A stretch of 64,000 bases of DNA from contig NZ_RCZE01000001.1 of assembly GCF_006438915.1 (NCBI RefSeq), positions 234,325-298,324 on the forward strand, in the 5' to 3' direction. A program made the translations under genes and the position numbers. This DNA is from Pseudomonas arsenicoxydans (GTDB taxonomy: Bacteria; Pseudomonadota; Gammaproteobacteria; Pseudomonadales; Pseudomonadaceae). Shown one piece after another: positions 52,625 to 61,984 of this stretch (positions are counted from its first letter, which is position 1; each line of letters opens with the position of its first letter). Under the pieces are notes generated by a model. That model saw only the letters and a list, made by a program, of their open reading frames with translations, was not told the origin of the DNA and did no database searches.

Positions 52625-53955
52625 GCTGCTTGTGTCCGCGCTTGCGCCATCAGGGCCTCGATGTCGGCGACCGTTTTCGGCACGCCTTTGGTCAATATTT
52701 CACAACCGGTCTTGGTCACCACCACGTCGTCCTCGATGCGCACGCCGATGCCGCGCCATTTCTTCGCCACGTTCTGGTTGTCCGGGGAAATGTAGATCCC
52801 CGGTTCCACCGTCAGCGCCATGCCGACCTCCAGCACCCGCCATTCGCCGCCGACCTTGTACTCGCCGACGTCATGCACATCCATCCCCAGCCAGTGGCCG
52901 GCGCGGTGCATGTAAAACGCTTTGTAGGCTTCGCTGGCGATCAGTTCGTCGACGTCACCCTGCAACAAGCCGAGCTTCACCAGCCCGGTGGTAATCACCC
53001 GGACCGTGGCTTCGTGCGCCTGATTCCAGTGTTTGTTCGGGGCGATTTCAGCGAAGGCGGCTTCTTGCGAGGCCAACACCAACTCGTAGATCGCTTTCTG
53101 TTCCGGTGAATACTTGCCATTGACCGGCCAGGTGCGGGTGATGTCGCTGGCGTAGCAGTCAATCTCGCAACCGGCGTCGATCAGCACCAGATCACCGTCC
53201 TTGAGCACCGCGTCATTCTGCTGGTAATGCAGGATGCAGCTGTTGCGCCCGGCGGCAACGATCGAACCGTAGGCCGGCATTTTCGCGCCGCCCTTGCGGA
53301 ACTCGTAATCGAGTTCGGCTTCAAGGCTGAACTCGTGCAGCCCCACGCGGCTGGCCTGCATCGCGCGGATGTGCGCCTGGGCGGAAATCCGTGCGGCTTC
53401 GCGCATCACCTTCACTTCTGCCGCCGATTTATACAGGCGCATGTCGTGAAGCAGATGATCCAGGGCAACAAATTCGTTCGGCGGCTGGGCACCGAGGTGC
53501 GCTTTAGAGCGGATCACGTTGATCCAGTCCATCAAGTGCCGGTCGAACTCGGGATTGCTGCCCATGGCCGAATACACCCGGTCGCGCCCTTCGATCAGGC
53601 CCGGCAGGATGTCGTCGATGTCGGTGATGGGGAAAGCGTCGTCGGCGCCGAAGTCGCGGATCGCGCCTTCCTGGCCGGCGCGCAGACCGTCCCACAACTC
53701 GCGTTCGGCGTTGCGCTCACGGCAGAACAGGATGTATTCGCCGTGGGCACGCCCCGGCATCAACACGAGGACCGCTTGAGGCTCGGGAAAGCCGCTGAGG
53801 TACTGGAAATCACTGTCCTGGCGATAGACGTGCTCGACGTCGCGGTTGCGGATGGCGACCGCGGCGGCGGGCAGGATCGCGATGCTGTTGGGTTCCATCT
53901 GCGCCATCAGGGCCTTGCGGCGACGGCTGTATTCCGGTTTCGGGATATGAATCAT
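52621..53955 (-). CDS. pepP: Xaa-Pro aminopeptidase PepP
   Basis: A 444-residue M24B peptidase removing N-terminal residues next to proline. The dinuclear-metal ligands are visible: D in LIDAGCEIDCY and D in ASDITRTWP, His in HRAGHWLGMDVHDVGEY, E in LTVEPGIYI and E in GVRIEDDVVV. The N-terminal domain (about residues 1-170) is the usual creatinase-like part. It follows the ygfB-type gene by 27 bases. Confidence 0.95.
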   Translation of the reverse strand: MIHIPKPEYSRRRKALMAQMEPNSIAILPAAAVAIRNRDVEHVYRQDSDFQYLSGFPEPQAVLVLMPGRAHGEYILFCRERNAERELWDGLRAGQEGAIRDFGADDAFPITDIDDILPGLIEGRDRVYSAMGSNPEFDRHLMDWINVIRSKAHLGAQPPNEFVALDHLLHDMRLYKSAAEVKVMREAARISAQAHIRAMQASRVGLHEFSLEAELDYEFRKGGAKMPAYGSIVAAGRNSCILHYQQNDAVLKDGDLVLIDAGCEIDCYASDITRTWPVNGKYSPEQKAIYELVLASQEAAFAEIAPNKHWNQAHEATVRVITTGLVKLGLLQGDVDELIASEAYKAFYMHRAGHWLGMDVHDVGEYKVGGEWRVLEVGMALTVEPGIYISPDNQNVAKKWRGIGVRIEDDVVVTKTGCEILTKGVPKTVADIEALMAQARTQAA

Positions 53956-53982
53956 GGGCAGATGGCTTTTCCTGGCACGCGA

Positions 53983-54543
53983 TTAATGCAACGACGGTTT
54001 GGCGGCTGGCGGCACGTCCGCTTTTTTGGTTTCGGAGAACAGCAGCAGCGGTGCGACGCGCAGGTATTCCATCACTTCCATGTAATCGGTTTCGCCGTCT
54101 TCGGACTCTTCCAGGGCGTCTTGCACCTGAGAAATGGCCGCCAGGTCCTGCAATACTTCGGTGGCTTCAGTGCTGAGCGTGCTGCTGTCCCGGCAGTTCA
54201 AGCCGAAACCGCTGAGGAAGCCCTGGCACCACTCACCCAGCGCCACGGCACGGTCAACCAGGGGCGCGTCATCGGTTGGCAGCAACAGAACGACGGTCAC
54301 GTCGTCGCCGGTCAACTCGCCCTTGACCATCTCCTGCAAGCCGATCAGGGCGTTGCGGACATTGTCCTGCGGTTCGCTTTCCAGCAGTTCGGCGGCATCG
54401 ATCAACCACTCTTCGGCATTGAAGCCGGCACCGGCGCAACTGCGGCCGAGCAACAGGCCGTGCAGTTCGGCAGGCGAGACGTTATGACCGCTGGCGGTCA
54501 GCAGTGTGGCGAAGGCTTGGTACGGGGAATTCTGAATGGTCAT
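53983..54543 (-). CDS. UPF0149/YgfB-family protein
   Basis: A 186-residue acidic protein of the YecA/YgfB family ([46 protein letters not shown]). In P. aeruginosa a YgfB homologue at this locus has been linked to repression of an amidase/beta-lactam resistance route; whether that applies here is inference. First gene of the pepP-ubiH unit and divergent from the zapA side. Confidence 0.9.
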   Translation of the reverse strand: MTIQNSPYQAFATLLTASGHNVSPAELHGLLLGRSCAGAGFNAEEWLIDAAELLESEPQDNVRNALIGLQEMVKGELTGDDVTVVLLLPTDDAPLVDRAVALGEWCQGFLSGFGLNCRDSSTLSTEATEVLQDLAAISQVQDALEESEDGETDYMEVMEYLRVAPLLLFSETKKADVPPAAKPSLH

Positions 54544-54670
54544 GGGCAGCTAGGCGCCAGACGGCGCTATGTCTAGAATGAAGGCCTTGTATCCTACATC
54601 GACAGACTCGCCAAGACTATTAAAGGCTGTCCGCCAGCTACCCCCATCAAGCACACATTCAGTGGACACA

Positions 54671-54880
54671 ATGGAAGACACCGACCTGCAAGCGCTGATG
54701 GCCAGACTCGAATTGCTAATTAGTCGAGTCGAGCAACTAAAGAGCCAAAACGGACTCTTACTAGCTCAGGAAAAGACCTGGCGCGAGGAACGCGCGCACC
54801 TCATTGAAAAAAACGAAATCGCCCGGCGTAAGGTTGAATCGATGATTTCGCGCCTCAAGGCCCTGGAGCAAGACTCATGA
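54671..54880 (+). CDS. ZapB-like small coiled-coil protein
   Basis: A 69-residue protein of the TIGR02449 type. ATG 54671 opens MEDTDLQALMARLELLISRVEQL; the rest is a continuous coiled coil (heptads up to ARRKVESMISRLKALEQDS). The open frame 34 codons longer is not coiled coil and covers the promoter region. The stop overlaps the zapA start by 4 bases, so coupled expression with ZapA and a role in FtsZ-ring organisation are likely. Confidence 0.88.
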   Translation: MEDTDLQALMARLELLISRVEQLKSQNGLLLAQEKTWREERAHLIEKNEIARRKVESMISRLKALEQDS

Positions 54881-55194
54881 GTTCAAGCAATAGCGTTACC
54901 GTGCAGATCCTCGACAAAGAATATTCGATCATTTGCCCCCAGGAAGAGCGCAGCAACCTGGTGAGCGCCGCCCGTTACCTGGACGGCAAGATGCGCGAGA
55001 TCCGCAGCAGCGGCAAAGTCATCGGCGCCGACCGCATCGCCGTCATGGCCGCGTTGAACATCACACACGACCTGCTGCACAAGGAAGAACGGCCGGATGT
55101 ACAGGCCAGCGGCTCGACTCGCGAACAGGTTCGCGACCTGCTGGACCGTGTCGATCTGGTGCTCGCCACCGATCCGGACGTCACCAAGGGCTGA
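54877..55194 (+). CDS. zapA: Cell division protein ZapA
   Basis: A 105-residue FtsZ-ring cross-linker. Seen: VTVQILDKEYSIICPQEERSNLVSAARYLDGKMREIR, followed by a coiled-coil dimerisation helix. The canonical order zapA, 6S RNA, ygfA follows. Confidence 0.93.
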   Translation: MSSSNSVTVQILDKEYSIICPQEERSNLVSAARYLDGKMREIRSSGKVIGADRIAVMAALNITHDLLHKEERPDVQASGSTREQVRDLLDRVDLVLATDPDVTKG

Positions 55195-55213
55195 AACACG
55201 AAACCGCTTGGGG

Positions 55214-55219
55214 TATACT
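55214..55219 (+). promoter_or_regulatory. -10 box of 6S RNA
   Basis: TATACT, 7 bases before the inferred 6S RNA start, preceded by GCTTGGGG. A good -35 element is not evident. Confidence 0.65.
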
Positions 55220-55225
55220 CGCTTC

Positions 55226-55402
55226 ACTCCCTGGGGTGCTTGCCAGTTGGCGATGTCCCTGAGCCGATTTGCTATACCCTGGAGGTTGCACGTTGGGCTG
55301 GTGTGCATGTCCGCTAGACGGAAAGCCTTAAAGCCTACTGCATCTTCCACCTTGAACTTTCGGGTTCAAGGGCTAAGTCGACAGCGGTACATCCGGGGAG
55401 CC
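55226..55402 (+). ncRNA. ssrS: 6S RNA
   Basis: A regulatory RNA of about 177 nt that binds sigma-70 RNA polymerase. The 5' segment CTCCC (55227-55231) pairs with GGGAG (55396-55400), forming the closing stem; GC-rich arms enclose the central bulge with GCCTTAAAGCC. It lies between zapA and ygfA, the conserved location. A TATACT -10 box (55214-55219) gives a start near 55226. Exact ends are estimates. Confidence 0.92.
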
Positions 55403-55412
55403 TGATTCCAGT

Positions 55413-55447
55413 CCGATGCCGGTTTAATTACCGGCATCGGCTTTTTT
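55413..55447 (+). terminator. Intrinsic terminator after 6S RNA
   Basis: 10-bp perfect stem CCGATGCCGG with CCGGCATCGG, 8-nt loop, then six T. Confidence 0.9.
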
Positions 55448-55489
55448 ACGGGTACGCTTTATGTACTCGTCCTGTCGAAGCCCGAATTC

Positions 55490-56095
55490 ATGACCGAACC
55501 TGCGCTGCTACCCCGCCCGCAACTTCGACGCATGCTGCGCAAGGCCCGCCGCGCCCTGACACCCAGTCAGCAGCGCCAGGCTGCTCGCGGGCTGTACAAG
55601 CAATTGGCCCAACAGCCGTTGTTTCGCCGCGCCAGACACATCTCGCTGTACTTGCCGACCGACGGTGAAATCGATCCACGCGTCCTGCTGCGTGCCGCTC
55701 AACGCCGGGGCAAGGCCACGTATCTGCCGGTGCTCAGTGCCTGGCCGCGAACCAAAATGGTCTTCCAGCGCATTCGCCCGGGCGAAAAACTCAAACCCAA
55801 CCGCTTTCGAATTCTCGAACCCAGGCACAACCTCGCCCGGCAACGCAAAGTCTGGGCGCTGGATCTGATTCTGTTGCCGCTGGTGGGGTTTGACGATGTC
55901 GGAGGGCGCCTGGGCATGGGCGGCGGTTTCTACGACCGAAGCCTGGCGTATCTGGCGCGCCGCAAAACATGGCGCAAGCCGACGCTGCTGGGGCTGGCCC
56001 ATGAATGTCAGAAAGTCGAGCGATTGGCTCAGGCGAGCTGGGATGTGCCGTTGCAAGGAACGGTGACAGACAAGGCGAGGTATTTCGCAGGCTAG
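55490..56095 (+). CDS. ygfA: 5-formyltetrahydrofolate cyclo-ligase
   Basis: A 201-residue enzyme converting 5-formyl-THF to 5,10-methenyl-THF with ATP. The signature DLILLPLVGFDDVGGRLGMGGGFYDRSLAYL is present, with the ATP-binding basic stretch near the N terminus (RRMLRKARRALTPSQQRQAAR). It follows 6S RNA as in most gammaproteobacteria. Its folate product links to the GcvT reaction. Confidence 0.93.
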   Translation: MTEPALLPRPQLRRMLRKARRALTPSQQRQAARGLYKQLAQQPLFRRARHISLYLPTDGEIDPRVLLRAAQRRGKATYLPVLSAWPRTKMVFQRIRPGEKLKPNRFRILEPRHNLARQRKVWALDLILLPLVGFDDVGGRLGMGGGFYDRSLAYLARRKTWRKPTLLGLAHECQKVERLAQASWDVPLQGTVTDKARYFAG

Positions 56096-56130
56096 ACGCC
56101 ACTGCGATCAGCGGCGTCCAAAAGACAGGT

Positions 56131-56283
56131 TTAGCGCTTGAACGCCGACGGCTGCTGTTGCTGGGCGATTTCGATTGGCGCGTCAGTCTTGTTATTCCAC
56201 AGGCTTTGGGCATAACCAGTAGTTACAACACCAAGGCCGAACAAAATAACCAAAATCCATAGTAAATCCGGTTTGCGTTTCAT
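56131..56283 (-). CDS. 50-residue single-pass membrane peptide
   Basis: Reading the minus strand from ATG 56283 gives MKRKPDLLWILVILFGLGVV then TTGYAQSLWNNKTDAPIEIA and a Q-rich tail ending AFKR: a basic N terminus, one membrane segment (about residues 8-22) and a short soluble tail. A GGGGGG-containing purine run lies upstream as ribosome site. Convergent with ygfA, 35 bases away. Unknown function; I believe a similar small gene sits here in other Pseudomonas. Confidence 0.7.
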   Translation of the reverse strand: MKRKPDLLWILVILFGLGVVTTGYAQSLWNNKTDAPIEIAQQQQPSAFKR

Positions 56284-56483
56284 CGATTGCCCCCCAAAGG
56301 CACATCAACACGATGACAGCAGCGGTTCCATTTCAGGTGTAAGCCGTGCAGCAGCGTCAAGCTTAGAAGGCCGGCATTTTGCGACAACGTGAACTGACAC
56401 GCAAACGCTGGCGTCAACCGACTGTCGGTTTGTCATAAAATTGCCCGACAACCTGTCCACTCACCTCGCAAGGAGCAAAATCC

Positions 56484-56933
56484 ATGGCCTATTGGCTGAT
56501 GAAATCCGAGCCCGACGAACTCTCGATCAAAGGTCTGGAGAAGCTTGGCCGAGCGCGCTGGGACGGGGTTCGCAACTATCAGGCGCGTAACTTTTTGCGC
56601 GCCATGGCGGTCGGTGACGCGTTTTTCTTCTATCACTCCAGCTGCCCGGAGCCGGGAATTGCCGGCATTGGAAAAATTGTCGAAGCGGCGTATCCGGACC
56701 CGACGGCGCTGGAGCCGGAGAGTCATTACTACGATCCCAAGGCCGGCGCCGAGAAAAACGCCTGGAGTGCGATTGACGTCGAGCATGTCGAGACGTTTGC
56801 CAGGGTGTTGAAGCTGGATTATTTGAAGCAGCAGACGGCGTTGGCAGAGATGCCACTGGTGCAGAAGGGTTCGCGGCTGTCCGTGATGCCGGTGACGAGC
56901 GAACAATGGGCGGCGGTGCTCAATCTACGTTAA
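56484..56933 (+). CDS. EVE-domain protein
   Basis: A 149-residue single EVE (PUA-like) domain. Visible: MAYWLMKSEPDELSI, WDGVRNYQARNFLRAM, GDAFFFYHSSCPEPGIAGIGKIV and the aromatic-cage region. EVE proteins bind modified bases in DNA or RNA; the target is not known. AAGGAG is upstream. It precedes the transporter operon. Confidence 0.9.
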   Translation: MAYWLMKSEPDELSIKGLEKLGRARWDGVRNYQARNFLRAMAVGDAFFFYHSSCPEPGIAGIGKIVEAAYPDPTALEPESHYYDPKAGAEKNAWSAIDVEHVETFARVLKLDYLKQQTALAEMPLVQKGSRLSVMPVTSEQWAAVLNLR

Positions 56934-57066
56934 ATACGGCAGAACCATCCGATCATCCTCTTTTCTGCGCTCAATAGAGTTAGGCTCACCCCTCAGTTGA
57001 CTGGTATCAACTCGCCCCGGCGTTCGATCAACCAGACTAGGACGCAACAGCCGCAGGATGCCCGCA

Positions 57067-58032
57067 ATGTCTACGCACAGTCGCTCTTCAATATTGTTTG
57101 CCAGTGCTTTAGTGGTATTGCTGCTCGCTGCCGGGGGCTTTGGCTACTGGAAGTCGATGCATGACCGCTTGCCCGAAGGCTTGTACGTCGGCAATGGCCG
57201 CCTCGAAGCCACCGAAGTACAGATCGCCAGTAAAACACCCGGGCGACTGGCCGAAGTACTCGTCGATGAAGGCGACAAGGTCAGCAAAGGCCAACTGCTG
57301 GCCCGCATGGACACTCGTACCCTTGAAGCCCAACGTAACCAGGCCGAAGCTGAAGTACTGCGCGCCCGGGAGAACCTCACCGCCGCACAAGCCAACGTGC
57401 AATTACGCCTGAGTGAGCAACTGCTCGCCCAACAGGAACTCAGTCGTTCCGAGGCGCTGTTCAAACACGGTTTCGTGAGCGGTCAGATCATCGATCAGCA
57501 GCAGGCGCGTATTGGCACTGGCAATGCCGCCGTTGCGGCGGCCCGCGCACAAGTGTCTGCGGTCGGTGCTGCCATTGGCGCTGCACAGGCGCAAGTCGCG
57601 CAATTGAACAGTGAAATCGACGACAGCAGTTTACGCGCCCCTATCGATGGGGTGATCCAGCTGCGCATGGCCGAACCCGGAGAAGTGCTAGGTGCCGGCG
57701 GACGTGTATTAGTGCTGATCGACCCGAACGATCAATACATGAACCTCTACCTGCCGACCTCCGTGACCGGGCGCCTGGCGGTGGGCGATGAGGCGCGGAT
57801 TTTGCTCGACGCCCTGCCCGACCACCCACTGCCGGCGAAGGTCAGCTTTGTCGCAGCCAAGTCGCAGTTCACCCCTAAAGAAGTCGAGACCCGCGATGAG
57901 CGGCAAAAACTTGTGTTTCGGGTCAAGTTACGTCTGACTGATCCCGGGGCCATGCCCCAGGCCAAACCCGGCATGCCCGGCGCCGGTTATGTGCGCACCG
58001 CCCCCGTTGGCTGGCCGGCTAATCTGCAATGA
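57067..58032 (+). CDS. HlyD-family membrane fusion protein
   Basis: A 321-residue periplasmic adaptor. ATG 57067 has GCAGG about 9 bases upstream; an ATG at 57058 overlaps that site. One N-terminal membrane segment (about residues 8-26), then a lipoyl half (GRLAEVLVDEGDKVSKGQLLARMD), a long coiled-coil hairpin (EARNQAEAEVLRARENLTAAQANVQL to QAQVAQLNSE), the second lipoyl half (LRAPIDGVIQLRMAEPGEVL) and beta-barrel. Works with the RbbA-like and YhhJ-like proteins next. The stop overlaps rbbA by 4 bases. Confidence 0.9.
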   Translation: MSTHSRSSILFASALVVLLLAAGGFGYWKSMHDRLPEGLYVGNGRLEATEVQIASKTPGRLAEVLVDEGDKVSKGQLLARMDTRTLEAQRNQAEAEVLRARENLTAAQANVQLRLSEQLLAQQELSRSEALFKHGFVSGQIIDQQQARIGTGNAAVAAARAQVSAVGAAIGAAQAQVAQLNSEIDDSSLRAPIDGVIQLRMAEPGEVLGAGGRVLVLIDPNDQYMNLYLPTSVTGRLAVGDEARILLDALPDHPLPAKVSFVAAKSQFTPKEVETRDERQKLVFRVKLRLTDPGAMPQAKPGMPGAGYVRTAPVGWPANLQ

Positions 58033-60752
58033 CCGGCCTGGCGGTTCAGGCCTCCGCAATCGATCATCGCTACGGCACACATCAGGCGTTGAGTGACATC
58101 ACGTTCAGCCTGCCCGCCGGGACCCGTTGCGGATTGATTGGTCCCGATGGTGCTGGAAAATCTAGTCTGCTGGGACTGATCGCGGGCGTGAAAAAGCTGC
58201 AGCAAGGGCAACTGAATGTATTAGACGGGGCGATCCAGGACCGCCGCCATCGCAACTCCCTCTACGCGCGTATTGCCTTCATGCCTCAAGGTCTGGGCGG
58301 CAACCTTTACCCCGAATTGTCGATCAGCGAGAACATTCACTTTTTCGCCACCTTGTTTGGCCTGTCAAAAGCCGAATGCGATCAGCGGATGCACAATCTG
58401 TTGCTGGCCACCGACTTGTTGCACTTCGCCGATCGACCGGCAGGCAAACTGTCCGGTGGCATGAAACAAAAGCTGGGCCTGTGTTGTGCGCTGATCCATG
58501 AACCGGACCTGTTGATCCTCGATGAACCGACAACTGGCGTCGATCCGTTGTCTCGTCGGCGGTTCTGGGAGCTGGTTGACGATGTGCGGCACCAGCGTCC
58601 ACAACTGACGTTATTGGTTGCCACCGCGTATATGGAGGAAGCCGAGCAGTTCGAGCATTGCCTGATGCTTGACGGCGGCAAGCTGATTGCCACGGGATTG
58701 ACCAAGGAATTACGGGCTGTAACACCGAGCGGCAAACTCGACGAAGCTTTCACCCATTATCAGGGCGACGGCAGCCATGACCAGCAGGCGCTGGTGATTC
58801 CACCGGGAACCGGCACCCCCACCGATATCGCCATCGAGGCCCACGACCTGACGCTACGCTTCGGCGACTTCACCGCCGTAGACAAGGTCAGCTTCGCCAT
58901 CAGTCGCGGCGAAATCTTTGGCTTCCTCGGGTCCAACGGCTGTGGCAAAACCACCACAATGAAAGTCCTCACCGGACTGATACCGGCCAGCGAAGGCAGC
59001 GCTACGTTGCTTGGCAAACCGGTGAACGCCAAGGATCTGGCCACCCGTAAAAGGGTCGGGTTCATGTCCCAGAGTTTTTCGCTGTATGGCGAACTCAGTG
59101 TGCGGCAGAACCTGGAGCTGCATGCGCGGCTGTTCGATTTGCCGAAAATCGAAAGCACGCAACGCATTGAGGAGCTGATCCAGCGTTTCAACCTGGCAAG
59201 CGTGTGCGAACAACAGTCCGCAGCATTGCCTTTGGGCTTGCGCCAACGCTTGTCCCTGGCGGTAGCGGTGCTGCATCGACCGGAAGTCTTGATTCTCGAC
59301 GAACCAACATCCGGTGTAGACCCGGCGGCACGGGACGATTTTTGGCGACTACTGATCGAGTTGTCCCGAGAGCAAGGTGTAACCATCTTCCTTTCCACCC
59401 ATTTCATGAACGAAGCCCAACGCTGCGATCGCATCTCGTTGATGCATGCCGGCAAGGTACTGGCGTGCGATAGGCCGGCAGCACTGCAACAACAATTCAA
59501 AGGTGAAACGCTGGAGGCTGCGTTCGTCACCTGCCTGGAGCAAGCCCAGGGCACCTCGCAAACACCGAAACCTGCAGCGCCTGCAAATACGCCCGTCATA
59601 CCGGCCACGCCCATGAACGATCGCGGCTTCAGTCCCGGTCGCCTGATGGCGGTGGCGAGTCGTGAGGGCAAGGAGCTGCTGCGTGACAAAGTGCGGATGG
59701 CGTTTGCGCTGCTCGGGGCCATTTTCATGATGGTGATCTTCGGTTACGGCATTTCCCTGGACGTCGAGAAACTCGCCTTCGCTGTCTACGATCAGGATCA
59801 GACACCACAGAGTCGCGCGTACCTGGAAGCCTTTCGCGGCTCTCGGTACTTCGACGAACAAGCGCCCATCCGCGACGCCAAAGAACTGCATCGCCGCCTT
59901 CAGCGCTCTGAAATCAAACTGGCACTTGAGGTGCCTCCCGGTTTTGGCCGGGATTTGTACGCCGGGCGCCAACCTGCCGTGGCGGCCTGGCTCGATGGCG
60001 GTATGCCGTTTCGCGCCGAGACCAGTCGCAACTACGTCGAGGCTGTGCACCAGGCCAATATTGAACAACTGGCCGAACAGAGCAGCCCGGCGCTGAACCG
60101 GCAAGCCGCCGCCCGACTGGAAACCCGCTTCCGGTATAACCAGGACGTGGTCAGCGTCAACGCCATCGGGCCCGGCGTCATGGCGCTGATCCTGGCGTTC
60201 ATCCCGGCCATGCTGACGGCGCTGGGCATCGTCCGGGAGAAGGAACTGGGTTCGATCACCAACTTCTATGCAACACCGCTGACTCGACTCGAGTTCCTGC
60301 TCGGCAAGCAGGCGCCGTATCTGGCGGTCAGCCTGATCAACCTTGCGGTGCTGGTCGCAATGAACCGGTGGCTGTTTGGTGTGCCGTTCAAGGGCAGTAT
60401 CCTGACCCTGGCTTTCGGCGGGCTGCTCTATGTATTGGCGACAACCAGCATGGGCTTGTTGATTTCGGCGTTCACCCGGACCCAGATCGCCGCCATCCTC
60501 GGCACCATGATCATTACCAGCCTGCCAACCATCCAGTTTTCCGGCCTGATCGTGCCTCGATCCTCCCTCGAGGGCGCCGCCGCAACGATGGGGATGCTGT
60601 TTCCGGCCGGGCACTTCCTTGATATCGCTGTTGGCACCTTCACCAAGGCTCTGGATATTCGACAGCTTTGGCCACAATGCCTGGCGCTGTTCGGGTTCTT
60701 TGTCGGGTTCACCGGGCTCAGCCTGGTCATGCTGAAAAAGCAGGAGGTCTGA
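58029..60752 (+). CDS. RbbA-type ABC protein: two ATPase domains plus membrane domain
   Basis: A 907-residue fusion. ABC1 has Walker A GPDGAGKSS (residues 38-46), signature LSGGMKQK and Walker B LLILDEPTTGVDP. ABC2 has Walker A GSNGCGKTT (residues 301-309), an altered signature LPLGLRQRL and Walker B VLILDEPTSGVDP. After a linker (about residues 500-545) an ABC-2 membrane domain follows (LGAIFMMVIFGYGISLDV; GPGVMALILAFIPAMLTALGIVREKELGSITNF; YATPLTRLEFLLGKQAPYL). Homologues in E. coli (YhiH/RbbA) were described as ribosome-associated ATPases. Here the fusion with a permease and coupling to HlyD and YhhJ make export the more likely role. Stop overlaps the next ATG by one base. Confidence 0.9.
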   Translation: MTGLAVQASAIDHRYGTHQALSDITFSLPAGTRCGLIGPDGAGKSSLLGLIAGVKKLQQGQLNVLDGAIQDRRHRNSLYARIAFMPQGLGGNLYPELSISENIHFFATLFGLSKAECDQRMHNLLLATDLLHFADRPAGKLSGGMKQKLGLCCALIHEPDLLILDEPTTGVDPLSRRRFWELVDDVRHQRPQLTLLVATAYMEEAEQFEHCLMLDGGKLIATGLTKELRAVTPSGKLDEAFTHYQGDGSHDQQALVIPPGTGTPTDIAIEAHDLTLRFGDFTAVDKVSFAISRGEIFGFLGSNGCGKTTTMKVLTGLIPASEGSATLLGKPVNAKDLATRKRVGFMSQSFSLYGELSVRQNLELHARLFDLPKIESTQRIEELIQRFNLASVCEQQSAALPLGLRQRLSLAVAVLHRPEVLILDEPTSGVDPAARDDFWRLLIELSREQGVTIFLSTHFMNEAQRCDRISLMHAGKVLACDRPAALQQQFKGETLEAAFVTCLEQAQGTSQTPKPAAPANTPVIPATPMNDRGFSPGRLMAVASREGKELLRDKVRMAFALLGAIFMMVIFGYGISLDVEKLAFAVYDQDQTPQSRAYLEAFRGSRYFDEQAPIRDAKELHRRLQRSEIKLALEVPPGFGRDLYAGRQPAVAAWLDGGMPFRAETSRNYVEAVHQANIEQLAEQSSPALNRQAAARLETRFRYNQDVVSVNAIGPGVMALILAFIPAMLTALGIVREKELGSITNFYATPLTRLEFLLGKQAPYLAVSLINLAVLVAMNRWLFGVPFKGSILTLAFGGLLYVLATTSMGLLISAFTRTQIAAILGTMIITSLPTIQFSGLIVPRSSLEGAAATMGMLFPAGHFLDIAVGTFTKALDIRQLWPQCLALFGFFVGFTGLSLVMLKKQEV

Positions 60753-61870
60753 TGCATAAGTTTGCGCACATCCTGCGCCTGGGTCTCAAGGAGCTAACAA
60801 GCCTGCGACACGACAGCGTGCTGCTGCTGTTTCTGTTTTACGCCTTTACGGTGGCGATCTACATGCCGGCCGCGGGCTCGGTGATCGGCGTACATAACGC
60901 CAGCGTGGCAATCGTGGATGAAGATCACAGCCTTGTGTCGCGACAACTGGCGCAGGCGCTGCAACCTCCGGAATTCCAACGGCCGGCCTTGTTGCCGTAC
61001 GGGCAACTGGACCAGGTCATGGACAGTGGCAAGTACACATTTGTCATCAATGTGCCGGCGAACTTTCAGACAGACCTGCTGGCCGGTCGTCAGCCCGCCG
61101 TGCAAGTCAATGTCGACGCCACCGCCATGAGTCAGGCATTCATGGGTGCGGGGTATATAGGGCGAATTTTCCAGCGCGAGTTGCTGACCTACAGCGGCCA
61201 AAGCGATGTGGCGAGCAAAGCGCCCGTATTGCTGACCACCCGTGCCCTGTTCAACAGCAATCTGGAGGGCGGCTGGTTTCTGGCGGTGATTCAAATCGTC
61301 AACAACATCACGATCCTCGCCATTATCCTGACCGGCACAGCACTGCTGCGTGAACGGGAACACGGCACCCTCGACCATCTGTTGGTGCTACCGCTGACAG
61401 CGCTGGAAATCATGCTGGCGAAAATATGGAGCAACATGCTGGTGGTGGTGCTGTGCACCTGGCTGTCGCTGGAGGTGATAGTCAAAGGCGCGCTCGGTGT
61501 GCCGCTGACCGGCTCCCTGAGTCTGTTTTTGCTGGTGACGGCGGTCTACCTGTTCGCCAGTACCGCGCTGGGGATTTTTCTCGCCACCCTGGCTCGCTCG
61601 ACGCCGCAGTTCGGACTGCTGGCGATTCCAGTGATCATCCCGATGTTGCTGTTATCCGGCGGCAGCACACCGCTGGATAGCATGCCGCAATGGCTGCAAT
61701 GGGTGATGCAGGGTTCGCCCTCAACGCACTTTGTAAGCCTGAGCGCCGCCATATTGTTTCGCGACGCCGGGTTGAGCGTGGTCTGGCCGGACTTGCTCGC
61801 GCTCACCGCCATAGGGTTGCTGTTCTTTGCGATAGCGCTGATGCGGTTTCGCAAGAGCCTGGCGTCCTGA
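60752..61870 (+). CDS. ABC-2 type permease, YhhJ-like
   Basis: A 372-residue inner-membrane permease. AGGAGG precedes ATG 60752; the longer frame starting upstream is within rbbA and rejected. One N-terminal membrane segment, a large periplasmic domain (about residues 45-175, SVAIVDEDHSLVSRQLAQALQPPEFQ), and five more segments from about 180 (FLAVIQIVNNITILAIILTGTALLREREHGTLDHLLVLPL). Pairs with the RbbA-type membrane domain. Substrate unknown. Confidence 0.9.
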   Translation: MHKFAHILRLGLKELTSLRHDSVLLLFLFYAFTVAIYMPAAGSVIGVHNASVAIVDEDHSLVSRQLAQALQPPEFQRPALLPYGQLDQVMDSGKYTFVINVPANFQTDLLAGRQPAVQVNVDATAMSQAFMGAGYIGRIFQRELLTYSGQSDVASKAPVLLTTRALFNSNLEGGWFLAVIQIVNNITILAIILTGTALLREREHGTLDHLLVLPLTALEIMLAKIWSNMLVVVLCTWLSLEVIVKGALGVPLTGSLSLFLLVTAVYLFASTALGIFLATLARSTPQFGLLAIPVIIPMLLLSGGSTPLDSMPQWLQWVMQGSPSTHFVSLSAAILFRDAGLSVVWPDLLALTAIGLLFFAIALMRFRKSLAS

Positions 61871-61882
61871 GGGACCGAGTGG

Positions 61883-61947
61883 CCCGCTCCCACACTGGAT
61901 CTGCATTCAATGAAGATCCCTTGTGGAAGCGCGCTTGCTCCGGGCGG
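61883..61947. repeat. Decayed REPIN palindrome
   Basis: CCCGCTCCCACA at 61883-61894 and TGTGGAAGCGCGCTTGCTCC at 61922 are recognisable arms of the main family with several changes. Convergent junction between the permease and FliL-like genes. Confidence 0.6.
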
Positions 61948-61984
61948 CGTTCAGACGAAGAGGCCAGCCCGGACAACGAATGAC

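Noticed and set aside
55307-55405. Short reading frame within the 6S RNA region
   Set aside because: Overlaps a structured RNA with conserved position; no coding features.
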